Source: Nitrosomonas supralitoralis (GTDB lineage: Bacteria; Pseudomonadota; Gammaproteobacteria; Burkholderiales; Nitrosomonadaceae). From it: DNA of 64,000 nt. The notes beneath the pieces were generated by a model. That model did no database searches. It had not been told where the DNA came from and saw only the letters and a list, made by a program, of their open reading frames with translations. The translations under genes and the position numbers were made by a program. Of the stretch, positions 26,304 to 34,390 are shown piece after piece; the first letter of the stretch is position 1; every line of letters begins with the position of its first letter. Where the stretch lies: assembly GCF_003011925.2 (NCBI RefSeq), contig NZ_PXXU01000001.1, positions 62,001 to 126,000 of the forward strand, written 5' to 3'.

Positions 26304-27464
26304 ATGACCAACGCGCAACTAACTTTTTACGACACGTCGCGCGCTTATTATGCGAGCTATTATCTACAAGGGCTCGGTGAGTTAGCAAAAAGTGGGAAAC
26401 TGCAAGTCAGAGTTGCTCATTCGCTTCCGCCACGCCTGAAATCAGCCATTCAAGATGCTGATTGGCAGCATTTATTGTTTGCAATGGCGCTTTTTAAATA
26501 TCAGCAAGGGGATCACGAATGGTATTTTTGCATTGATACGCATGATGTCAATTCAGTCAACGTTACGAATCATACGGGTGGATATCATTTACCACTGCTG
26601 CAAAGCGTGGATGTTTATTTCAAGGTTAACTATAACCCGGACCAGATCGAGTTCACACCGGCACTTAAAGATTTTCACAAAAAAATTCTCAGCATTTCGC
26701 AGTTTTTTCCAATAAGACCCGGATCATTTGTATCGCTTTGCCGCAGATTATTGCTGACTCCAGCACTGTTTGGATTTAAGCCTGGCATTAATTATAACGT
26801 ACCCTACAAGGGTTACGTGACGGATGCAAAGTTTCGCTTGCGCGACCTGAAAAATTTCCAGCCACTTGAACGAATTTTGGCTCACCGAGAGACTCCAAAG
26901 GATATCGATATTTTCTTTGTAACCAGTTTTCGGCATAATTTCCGTCATCAAGCGGTCATGGAACGCCGATATCGGATTATCAATAAACTTTCCAGTATAG
27001 CTTCACTTAACACGGCTATAGGTTTCTCATGCGAGAAAGCGCTTCCGGAAAAATATGCCCACGCATTTTACCCTCGTTTGAACCAAGAAAAATATCTTGA
27101 AATTCTGGCGCGTGCTAGAGTCGTCATATATACGCAAGGTATTGCAGGTTGCTTATCATCCAAATTCGGCTTAGCCATGGCGCTTGGGGTTGCCGTTATC
27201 GGTGAACCTTTAGGAAATAATCCTGATTTGTTAATTGCAAATCCACATTTAAAAGAGCAGTTCTCCTACTTAGATCCGGATGATATTATTGAGCACGCAA
27301 TCCAACTCGCTACAAATCCGCAACAGGCAGAAAAATTAGGCGCGCTGAATGCAGCCATGTTCGATAGTCAAATGGCTCCTCGTCCGACAGCGGAATATAT
27401 ACTCCAGGCACTACAAAAATATCATTTTCTCGAGCCGCATCATTCAGTGGGCGATACCCAGTAA
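26304..27464 (+). CDS. Glycosyltransferase-like protein (GT-B fold suspected)
   Basis: A 386-residue cytoplasmic protein. The C-terminal third resembles a GT-B donor domain: YLEILARARVVIYTQGIAGCLSSKFGLAMALGVAVIGEPLGNNPDLL, then a helical tail DIIEHAIQLATNPQQAEKLG. The middle contains FFVTSFRHNFRHQAVMERR, typical of the hinge start. The N-terminal part (YDTSRAYYASYYLQGLGEL) is not of a known type. It follows the aldolase gene by 36 bases. Assignment is by pattern only, and donor and acceptor sugars are unknown. Confidence 0.62.
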   Translation: MTNAQLTFYDTSRAYYASYYLQGLGELAKSGKLQVRVAHSLPPRLKSAIQDADWQHLLFAMALFKYQQGDHEWYFCIDTHDVNSVNVTNHTGGYHLPLLQSVDVYFKVNYNPDQIEFTPALKDFHKKILSISQFFPIRPGSFVSLCRRLLLTPALFGFKPGINYNVPYKGYVTDAKFRLRDLKNFQPLERILAHRETPKDIDIFFVTSFRHNFRHQAVMERRYRIINKLSSIASLNTAIGFSCEKALPEKYAHAFYPRLNQEKYLEILARARVVIYTQGIAGCLSSKFGLAMALGVAVIGEPLGNNPDLLIANPHLKEQFSYLDPDDIIEHAIQLATNPQQAEKLGALNAAMFDSQMAPRPTAEYILQALQKYHFLEPHHSVGDTQ

Positions 27465-27527
27465 TGTTGAGATGAACTGGCGACAATGGTACATTTGAAA
27501 GCTATTGTGTAACACCTACCTAAAAAA

Positions 27528-28640
27528 ATGAATTTAATAATTAACATAAGCGTTGTGCTTCTGATTTACAGTTCTTTTATACTGCCTGCTGCACAAGCCC
27601 AGCGTATTCAAACTGAGTTTGATGTCCGCCTTGTGGCTGAGGGTTTGCAATTCCCTTGGGGCATGGCGTTTATGCCGGACGGTAATATACTGATAACAGA
27701 AAAAATTGGCCAATTACGTATTGTCACACCGAATGGCCGTATTTCAGACCCGATAAAAGGCGTCCCTGCCGTGCTGGTGCAACAACAAGGTGGTTTGCTG
27801 GATGTTGCGTTGGATCCGGGTTTTTCCAAGAACCGATTGATTTACTTATCGTATTCTGAGCCAGAAGGGTCAAAAGCCAGTACCGCAGTAGCCAGGGCTG
27901 AACTGAACAATGGCAGCCTGGAAAAGTTACGAGTGATTTTCCGCCAGTGGCCAAAAACTGAAGGCGGTGTGCACTTTGGCTCACGCCTGATATTCTCACC
28001 GGACGGGAATCTGTTTATCACACTGGGTGATCGTGGTGATCAAATGGAAGAAGCCCAGCGTCTGGGCAACCATATCGGTAAAATAATCCGTATCCGACCT
28101 GACGGAACAGTGCCTTCTGACAATCCCTTCGTCAACGACCCGAAAGCGAAACCCGAAATATGGTCGTATGGACACCGTAGTGTTCAGGGCGCGGCGATTC
28201 ATCCCAAAACAGGAGAACTTTGGATTCACGAGCATGGCCCGAAAGGTGGCGACGAAATCAATATTCCGCAGCCAGGTAAAAATTACGGCTGGCCTATGGC
28301 CAGTTATGGTAATCATTACAATGGCGTGCCGATCAAAAATGAACATGCATCACAGGGATTTGAAGAGCCTATTCACTACTGGACACCATCGATTGCTCCT
28401 TCCGGCATGGTGTTCTATACTGGAAAGCAATTTCCGGGATGGCGCGACAGCTTGTTTATCGGCGCGCTGGCAGGGCGGCATCTGGTTCGACTGTCCACAG
28501 ACAACAAGCAAGTTCTCAACGAAGAGCGATTGCTCACCAATACATTGCGTTTCCGCGATGTAGAGCAAGGCCCGGATGATGCATTATATTTACTGACTGA
28601 TGAAGAAAACGGCAAACTTCTAAAGCTAACACCGAAGTAA
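27528..28640 (+). CDS. PQQ-dependent soluble aldose sugar dehydrogenase (YliI/Asd-like)
   Basis: A 370-residue secreted six-bladed beta-propeller of the GSDH family (PF07995) that oxidises aldoses in the periplasm using PQQ. The signal peptide covers residues 1-24 (ending PAAQA). Diagnostic stretches: GLQFPWGMAFMPDG, GGLLDVALDPGF, SRLIFSPDGNLFITLGDRGD, GHRSVQGAAIHP, and LWIHEHGPKGGDEIN with PQQ/calcium-site residues. The ATG has no good ribosome site. Electrons could pass to c-type cytochromes such as the triheme protein encoded earlier in the window, but this is inference. Confidence 0.88.
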   Translation: MNLIINISVVLLIYSSFILPAAQAQRIQTEFDVRLVAEGLQFPWGMAFMPDGNILITEKIGQLRIVTPNGRISDPIKGVPAVLVQQQGGLLDVALDPGFSKNRLIYLSYSEPEGSKASTAVARAELNNGSLEKLRVIFRQWPKTEGGVHFGSRLIFSPDGNLFITLGDRGDQMEEAQRLGNHIGKIIRIRPDGTVPSDNPFVNDPKAKPEIWSYGHRSVQGAAIHPKTGELWIHEHGPKGGDEINIPQPGKNYGWPMASYGNHYNGVPIKNEHASQGFEEPIHYWTPSIAPSGMVFYTGKQFPGWRDSLFIGALAGRHLVRLSTDNKQVLNEERLLTNTLRFRDVEQGPDDALYLLTDEENGKLLKLTPK

Positions 28641-28759
28641 CAATTCAGTTCTGCACCTAATGAGCTAGAATGAAGCTTAATTAATTCCTTATCCGCCTAC
28701 CACACTCAAACAGGGTTCGACTGGCCAGCTACAATAATTTATTCGGGTAATTAACACAG

Positions 28760-30838
28760 ATGGATATTGTCGACCTCAAAGACCCTGCGCTTTATATCAA
28801 TCGAGAACTGAGCCTGCTGGAATTCAACCGTCGCGTGATCGAGCAAGCTAAAGATGAAACTGTCCCATTACTGGAAAGGTTACGTTTTTTATGTATAGCC
28901 AGCACCAATCTTGACGAGTTCTTTGAAATACGCGTAGCTGGGCTAAAACAGCAGATTAAATTAGCCTCGATGCAAACAGGCCCGGATAATTTGTCTCCGA
29001 CAGAAGTGCTCTCGCGTGTCAGTGAAACTGCACATCAGCTTGTACTGGAACAATATAGCGTATGGAATAGCATGATCATACCTGCACTGGCCAAGGATAA
29101 GATCAGGCTATTGCGCCGCTCGCAATGGAAGCTTCAAACTAGTCGCTGGATTCATCGTTATTTTAAAGAAGAAGTGTTGCCGGTATTAAGTCCAATCGGT
29201 TTGGATCCGGCTCACCCATTCCCCAAAGTTCTTAACAAGAATTTGTACTTCATCATTTCATTAGAAGGAAAAGATGCCTTCGGGCGCGACTCAGGTATGG
29301 CGATTGTTCAAGCGCCACGTTCATTGCCGAGAGTGGTAGCCATACCGACCAGATTTAGTGATGAAAACCATGACTTTGTGATGCTTTCCTCAATTATTCA
29401 TGCGCATGTTACCGATCTGTTTCCTGGCATGAATGTCATCGGTTGTTATCAATTCAAAGTGACGCGCAATAGCGATTTACTGATCGACGATGATGAAATA
29501 GATGATTTGTTACGCGCACTGGAAGGTGAATTGCCTTCACGAAGATTTAGCGATGCAGTCCGGTTGGAAGTCGCGGATAATTGCCCGGATTTGCTGAGCT
29601 CTTTTTTATTACAGAAATTTGAGTTACAGTCAAATGATCTTTATCGGGTAACTGGGCCTGTCAACTTGAATCGCCTGCATGCGATCTGCGACCTGGTTGA
29701 TCGTCCGGAATTAAAGTTTGTTGGCTTCACACCCAATATCCCCAAACGTCTGGTCAAGAACACCAATATTTTTGACGCATTGCATAACGGCGATATTCTA
29801 CTGTATCACCCCTATCAATCGTTTGCTCCTGTCATTGACTTTTTACGACAGGCAGCCGTTGATCCGGGCGTGCTCTCGATCAAACAAACGCTATATCGTA
29901 CTGGCATTGACTCAGCGATTGTTGAAGCACTCAAGGTAGCTGCACGTGCAGGTAAAGAAGTCACGGTAGTGATTGAGTTGCGAGCCAGGTTCGATGAAGA
30001 AGCCAATATTGGACTGGCTAGTGAATTACAGCAAGTTGGCGCACATGTTGTATATGGCGTGGTTAATTATAAGACCCACAGCAAAATGATCTTGGTCGTC
30101 AGAAGAGAAGGCCGCACGTTACGGCGTTATGTGCATTTAGGGACCGGTAACTATCATGCACGAACTGCGCGCTTGTATACTGACTACGGACTACTGACTT
30201 GTGACAAGGCCATCGGCGAGGACGTCAACAAATTGTTCCACCAATTAACCGGTTTGGGACGAGCAGGCAAATTAAAAAAGCTTTTGCAATCACCTTTCAC
30301 GCTGCATAAAGGTATATTGAGTTATATTGATAAAGAAATAAATGCCGCAGGTGCAGGAAAGAAAGCCTGGATCATTGCAAAAATGAATGCATTGGTTGAC
30401 CCTGAGATTATTGCAGCGTTATATAAGGCATCACAAGCCGGTGTAAAAATCGACCTGATCATTCGTGGCATATGCTGTCTGCGTCCCGGAGTAAAGAATG
30501 TATCAGAGAATATAAACGTACGTTCCATTGTGGGTCGATTCCTGGAACATACTCGCGTTTATTACTTCCAGAATGGCGGCAATGACGAAGAATTGGTATT
30601 TTGTTCCAGCGCTGACTGGATGACACGCAATTTGCATCACCGGGTAGAAGTATGCTTTCCGATAGAAGAAAAACGCACCAGCGATACAGTCATTGAGTAT
30701 GGACTATTAAGCTATCTTTCCGATAACACTCAGGCCTGGCTATTGCAAAGTGATGGCTCGTATAAACGCTTAAAACCGGGTACTTCTAAACCACGCTCCG
30801 CACAACAGCTTATACTGGAGCATTATTGCGATCTCTGA
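28760..30838 (+). CDS. ppk: Polyphosphate kinase 1
   Basis: Reversibly makes inorganic polyphosphate from ATP; membrane-associated, about 690 residues as here (692). N-terminal domain starts YINRELSLLEFNRRV and contains STNLDEFFEIRVAGL. The catalytic histidine is His459 in RYVHLGTGNYH, and the second essential histidine is His597 in LEHTRVYYF. The C-terminal phospholipase D-like halves are intact. It is convergent with ppx, with only 10 bases between stops. Its product can be used by the PpgK encoded at 2559-3380. Confidence 0.97.
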   Translation: MDIVDLKDPALYINRELSLLEFNRRVIEQAKDETVPLLERLRFLCIASTNLDEFFEIRVAGLKQQIKLASMQTGPDNLSPTEVLSRVSETAHQLVLEQYSVWNSMIIPALAKDKIRLLRRSQWKLQTSRWIHRYFKEEVLPVLSPIGLDPAHPFPKVLNKNLYFIISLEGKDAFGRDSGMAIVQAPRSLPRVVAIPTRFSDENHDFVMLSSIIHAHVTDLFPGMNVIGCYQFKVTRNSDLLIDDDEIDDLLRALEGELPSRRFSDAVRLEVADNCPDLLSSFLLQKFELQSNDLYRVTGPVNLNRLHAICDLVDRPELKFVGFTPNIPKRLVKNTNIFDALHNGDILLYHPYQSFAPVIDFLRQAAVDPGVLSIKQTLYRTGIDSAIVEALKVAARAGKEVTVVIELRARFDEEANIGLASELQQVGAHVVYGVVNYKTHSKMILVVRREGRTLRRYVHLGTGNYHARTARLYTDYGLLTCDKAIGEDVNKLFHQLTGLGRAGKLKKLLQSPFTLHKGILSYIDKEINAAGAGKKAWIIAKMNALVDPEIIAALYKASQAGVKIDLIIRGICCLRPGVKNVSENINVRSIVGRFLEHTRVYYFQNGGNDEELVFCSSADWMTRNLHHRVEVCFPIEEKRTSDTVIEYGLLSYLSDNTQAWLLQSDGSYKRLKPGTSKPRSAQQLILEHYCDL

Positions 30839-30848
30839 TGCAAAATAC

Positions 30849-32333
30849 TTAACTGAATACCAGCTTCATATCAGTATTCTGAAGTAAGCCTTGCTCAGTA
30901 TTCAAGTCAGCGAGTGTTAAAGGGTGTTGGTCTAACCAGTCTGAAGGAAAATCCAGAGTGATGCGGTTCTTGTTCACTTTAATGTGAATTTCCGGCAAGT
31001 CGTTATTGGAACGGCTGCGGTGCAGCACTACTGCCAGCCTTAACAGGACACACAGTCTGATCACTGACGTTTTCATTGAAATGGTCAGCGATTCAAATTC
31101 TTCCAGTGGAAATTTACGGCGATGACTCCGTATCAGCATCGCCAGCTTGATTTGCTCCTGGCGGGAGAATCCTGCCATATCAGAATTGGCGGTTAAATAT
31201 GCGCCATGCCGGTGATACTGACTATGCGCAACTGACAGACCAACTTCGTGGATCAGAGCTCCCCACACCAACAATTTCAAATCCGTTTTTTCATCCAATT
31301 CCCAATCGGCTTTTATCTGATGGAAAAATCTTTCAGCGGTAACTTTGACCCGATTTGCTTGTTCCATGTCAATGCAGTACCTCTGCGCAACAACCTCAAT
31401 AGTTTTGTCCCTGATATCCTCGTTGTGCATCCGGCCTATGAGGTCATACAACAAGCCCTCGCGCAATGCCCCCTCAGATACATTGATCTGTTCCAGATTA
31501 AGTGCCTCAAAAACACCATACAATATTGCCACACCACTGGCAAAGACCGGTTTTCTGCGCTCAGGTACACCTGCAAAATCAATCGACGAACTATCACCAA
31601 TCTCAATTAAAGTTTCCATTAGTTTCGTCAATGCAGATAGAGTAATGCCTGAATCACACCAACCTTTGGCTTGTACTACATCCCGTACTGCTATAATAGT
31701 GCCGGAAGAACCCAAAGCAGAGTCCCAACCTGTTTTTTTGTAAGCCGTTTCTATCGATTCCAGTTCCTGCATCGCAAACAATACGGCTTTGCGCATTTTC
31801 TTGGCTTTTATCTTGCCATCATCAAAAAAGCGCTGGCCGATATTGACGCAGCCCATATGCAGGCTTTCAGTAGCATAGGTATCAAAACCCTGACCAATGA
31901 CTAACTCCGTACTCCCGCCGCCGATATCTATTACCAGGCGTTTATTAGCCTCATCATATAAACTGTGCGCAACGCCTAAATAGATCAGTCTTGCTTCTTC
32001 ACGTCCTGCAATGATCTCTACCGGGTGCCCCAGAGCACTGTGTGCCTGCGACAAAAAAACATTGCCATTTCGAGCCAGGCGAAGCGTATTCGTACCCACA
32101 GCGCGTACATTCAGATGTGGAATTTCTTGAATGCGCTGGCCAAATCGCTGCAAGCATTCCAGGGCCAGTTGCATGGATTCTTTCGATAGCTCTTGCTTAT
32201 CATTCAATCCTGAAGCCAGTCTGACCATCTCCTTCATGCGATCGATAATCTGCAAACGTCCATCCACCTGACTTGCCACGATCATGTGAAAACTGTTTGA
32301 ACCTAAATCAACAGCAGCGTAGGATTCATCCAT
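30849..32333 (-). CDS. ppx: Exopolyphosphatase (Ppx/GppA family)
   Basis: Removes terminal phosphate from polyphosphate; the family also includes guanosine pentaphosphatase. The ASKHA motifs are YAAVDLGSNSFHMIVA at the N-terminus, the catalytic-Glu region GREEARLIYLGVAHSL, and IDIGGGSTELVIGQG. The C-terminal HD-like domain has WGALIHEVGLSVAHSQYHRHG. The ATG at 32333 gives 494 residues starting MDESYAAVDLG; a GTG at 32345 is an alternative. Divergent from sixA, convergent with ppk. Confidence 0.95.
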   Translation of the reverse strand: MDESYAAVDLGSNSFHMIVASQVDGRLQIIDRMKEMVRLASGLNDKQELSKESMQLALECLQRFGQRIQEIPHLNVRAVGTNTLRLARNGNVFLSQAHSALGHPVEIIAGREEARLIYLGVAHSLYDEANKRLVIDIGGGSTELVIGQGFDTYATESLHMGCVNIGQRFFDDGKIKAKKMRKAVLFAMQELESIETAYKKTGWDSALGSSGTIIAVRDVVQAKGWCDSGITLSALTKLMETLIEIGDSSSIDFAGVPERRKPVFASGVAILYGVFEALNLEQINVSEGALREGLLYDLIGRMHNEDIRDKTIEVVAQRYCIDMEQANRVKVTAERFFHQIKADWELDEKTDLKLLVWGALIHEVGLSVAHSQYHRHGAYLTANSDMAGFSRQEQIKLAMLIRSHRRKFPLEEFESLTISMKTSVIRLCVLLRLAVVLHRSRSNNDLPEIHIKVNKNRITLDFPSDWLDQHPLTLADLNTEQGLLQNTDMKLVFS

Positions 32334-32398
32334 ATCGGGGTACACCGAAAATAAAATTTGTGGTCCAATTAATTAATCTCATAATAAAAGTAAGCGTC

Positions 32399-32911
32399 AT
32401 GCCTGAATATCAATTGTTTATTATGCGACATGCCAAATCAGACTGGTCTGAAGAAGGCAGATCGGATTTCGACCGCCCTTTGACAATCCGTGGAATAAAA
32501 GCTGCAAAGCAAATGGCTAAATGGCTAAAGCACAAGCAATATCACATAGATCGTATCATCTGTTCTCCTGCATTGCGAGCAAAACAAACCTGTCAGCTAG
32601 TCGCGAATACGTTGAACTTGTCTGAAAAAGCCGTACGCTTCGAATCCGGAATCTACGATGCATCACGTTATGACTTGACGGCACTGATCAAACAATACAG
32701 CAAGGGAATACATTCATTGCTCATCATTGAGCATAACCCAAGCCTCGATCAATTACTCTGTTATTTATCTCGAGAACCGCCACCCGTTAACAATTCCGGC
32801 AAGTTGTTGACAACCGCTGCCTTGGCTGTATTGAATTATGGTAGCAGTGCAATTTCAGCTACCTCTCATGAAGCACAACTGCGATACTTAATCAGACCCA
32901 AGGAGTTATGA
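32399..32911 (+). CDS. sixA: SixA-type phosphohistidine phosphatase
   Basis: A 170-residue histidine phosphatase superfamily protein. The N-terminal active-site motif is LFIMRHAKSDW (RHA rather than RHG, as in many SixA relatives) and the second His is in LLIIEHNPSLDQLL. The Arg for phosphate binding is in ICSPALRAKQT. Role: removing phosphate from phosphohistidine, for example on Hpt or PTS proteins. The ATG at 32399 gives the usual start MPEYQLFIMRHA; the longer frame upstream overlaps ppx and is rejected. Its last 6 bases overlap the end of the convergent helix-hairpin-helix gene. Confidence 0.88.
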   Translation: MPEYQLFIMRHAKSDWSEEGRSDFDRPLTIRGIKAAKQMAKWLKHKQYHIDRIICSPALRAKQTCQLVANTLNLSEKAVRFESGIYDASRYDLTALIKQYSKGIHSLLIIEHNPSLDQLLCYLSREPPPVNNSGKLLTTAALAVLNYGSSAISATSHEAQLRYLIRPKEL

Positions 32912-33337
32912 CTTCTTTTTGTTCTTTCCTTTTTTCTTGCCATCTTTCTTTTTATCTTTATCTTTCTTTTTTTTAAGTTTTTGCTTGTCTTTGTGCTTAT
33001 CGATATTACGTTTCTTTTTCTTGCTTTCACTGCTAACACTGACTGGTTCAGGTTGACTCACTATCTGACTCGTCACAGTTTTCTTGACTGGAGTTTTTTT
33101 ATCCTTTACCTGCGCACTTTCGATAACAGTCGTTAGTGGTTTAGCTGATTTAGCCTGTAAGCAATCAGCAGCCGATTTTTTGACTGCTCGCGCTCGTATC
33201 GCTCCGCTGAATCCAGGTATCTTCTGCAACTCTGCCAAATTGATAGCGGCCAATGCTTCGACTGTTTTGATTTTATATTCAGCTAAAACCTTGATTGTGG
33301 CAGGGCCGATACCAGTTACATCAGTTAACTTAACCAT
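32906..33337 (-). CDS. Helix-hairpin-helix protein with long lysine-rich tail
   Basis: A 143-residue protein. Residues 1-50 form a helix-hairpin-helix unit (VTGIGPATIKVLAEYKIKTV and LAELQKIPGF), as in the DUF4332-like DNA-binding folds. From about residue 75 the chain becomes low complexity and strongly basic, ending in runs of Lys with Asp and Gly. This is histone H1-like in composition. A sequence-independent DNA or RNA binding role is likely. AGGAGA sits 7 bases before the ATG. The stop overlaps the end of convergent sixA by 6 bases, so the transcripts are antisense to each other there. Confidence 0.72.
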   Translation of the reverse strand: MVKLTDVTGIGPATIKVLAEYKIKTVEALAAINLAELQKIPGFSGAIRARAVKKSAADCLQAKSAKPLTTVIESAQVKDKKTPVKKTVTSQIVSQPEPVSVSSESKKKKRNIDKHKDKQKLKKKKDKDKKKDGKKKGKNKKKS

Positions 33338-33484
33338 GACTAGTCTCCTGTTGGCTTGAAAATCGCATTATAACGGTCTATTCATTAAATACAACGAGCT
33401 TCAATGAAGCCCACTTGTCGATAAAAAATACAAACGAACATCCTGCAATAAGCAAGTCAGCTCACTTTATTTTCCACATTACGT

Positions 33485-33838
33485 CTATTTCTTCAGCATA
33501 TCCTTAAGATTGGCAAAAGGATTATAAGTAGCGACCGATTCAGCTTGCCCGTTATTATCACGGCCCATCGAATCCTTCAACTTGGAATGTTCATTTTCAT
33601 GGCAATAGGTGCAAAGCAATTCCCAGTTACTGCCATCCGACGGATTATCATCATGATTATTGTTCTTGTGATGCACTTCCAGTAATTGTAAATTCTTATG
33701 GTCAAATGTACGGGCACAACGGCCACATACCCAAGGAAACAATTTGAGCGCCTGCGCCCGATAGCCCTGCGCGCGTTTTTCTGCATTCTGGCGTGCTTCC
33801 AGAACCACTTTGTCCAGTTTACCGGGCTCTTTTGCCAT
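33485..33838 (-). CDS. yajD: HNH nuclease family protein (YajD-like)
   Basis: A 117-residue HNH protein. Zinc-binding Cys pairs are CGRCARTF and CTYCHENEH; the HNH core is LLEVHHKNNNHDDNP followed by NWELLCTYC. The N-terminal region is basic. This matches E. coli YajD in length and motif order. A good AAAGGAAA ribosome site precedes the ATG. Cellular role is not established. It is the end of a cluster with the helix-hairpin-helix gene, 147 bases apart on the same strand. Confidence 0.82.
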   Translation of the reverse strand: MAKEPGKLDKVVLEARQNAEKRAQGYRAQALKLFPWVCGRCARTFDHKNLQLLEVHHKNNNHDDNPSDGSNWELLCTYCHENEHSKLKDSMGRDNNGQAESVATYNPFANLKDMLKK

Positions 33839-34040
33839 TGATGTGTTTCCTTTATGCTGAGGGTCAAGTTAAGCAGCTATTTTCCTTATAGAATCGGACA
33901 TACAGTAGATTGATTAGTATCTCCACACTCCACCTTTGCTGTAAAGAATAACCGTATTGTTTTAACAACAGATTATATAGGAAAGCCTCAAATAACTCAC
34001 ATTTGTCATTTCGTTATGCGAAATCCGCTGCCACCTGAAC

Positions 34041-34322
34041 TCAAACCAGCAGCATCGCTTCATCATTGGTAAAAATGTGATAATGGCCAGCAATGCCGCC
34101 ATCGGTCCAATCGCTGCTGAGTCCGACGACAATATCATTGTTATTGCCATCCACTTGCAGGATATTGCTGGTGCTCGACAGATTGAACACGTCCAATGCG
34201 GTTAAAATCAGTGTATGATCTCGTTGCCATTCATCGCAATGACTTCGATCACGCTGATCCTGCCACGCTCACTGGCCCGATCAAGATCCAAGTGATCTGC
34301 AATCCAGTTTAAGTGGATCAAG
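34041..34322 (-). pseudogene. C-terminal relic of a giant RTX/VCBS-type adhesin
   Basis: One minus-strand frame reads HLDLDRASERGRISVIEVI and AMNGNEI. After a one-base shift near 34215 it continues TLILTALDVFNLSSTSN, ILQVDGNNNDIVVG, LSSDWTDGGIAGHYHIFT and ends NDEAMLLV at a TGA (34041-34043). This order, a helix of the form ISxIExI, then LTLTxxDVLxLS, LxVDGxxxDxV, WTDGG and YHxYT, is the usual C-terminal repeat of very large type I secreted adhesins. No upstream part of the gene and no secretion genes are in the window, so it is a dead fragment. The bases from 33839 to 34040 hold nothing I recognise. Confidence 0.5.
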
Positions 34323-34390
34323 CCGGTATTGCGCCGTCCACTAACTCGAATTTAAGGTCACTTATTCTGATCGTGCCATCACACGACCTG

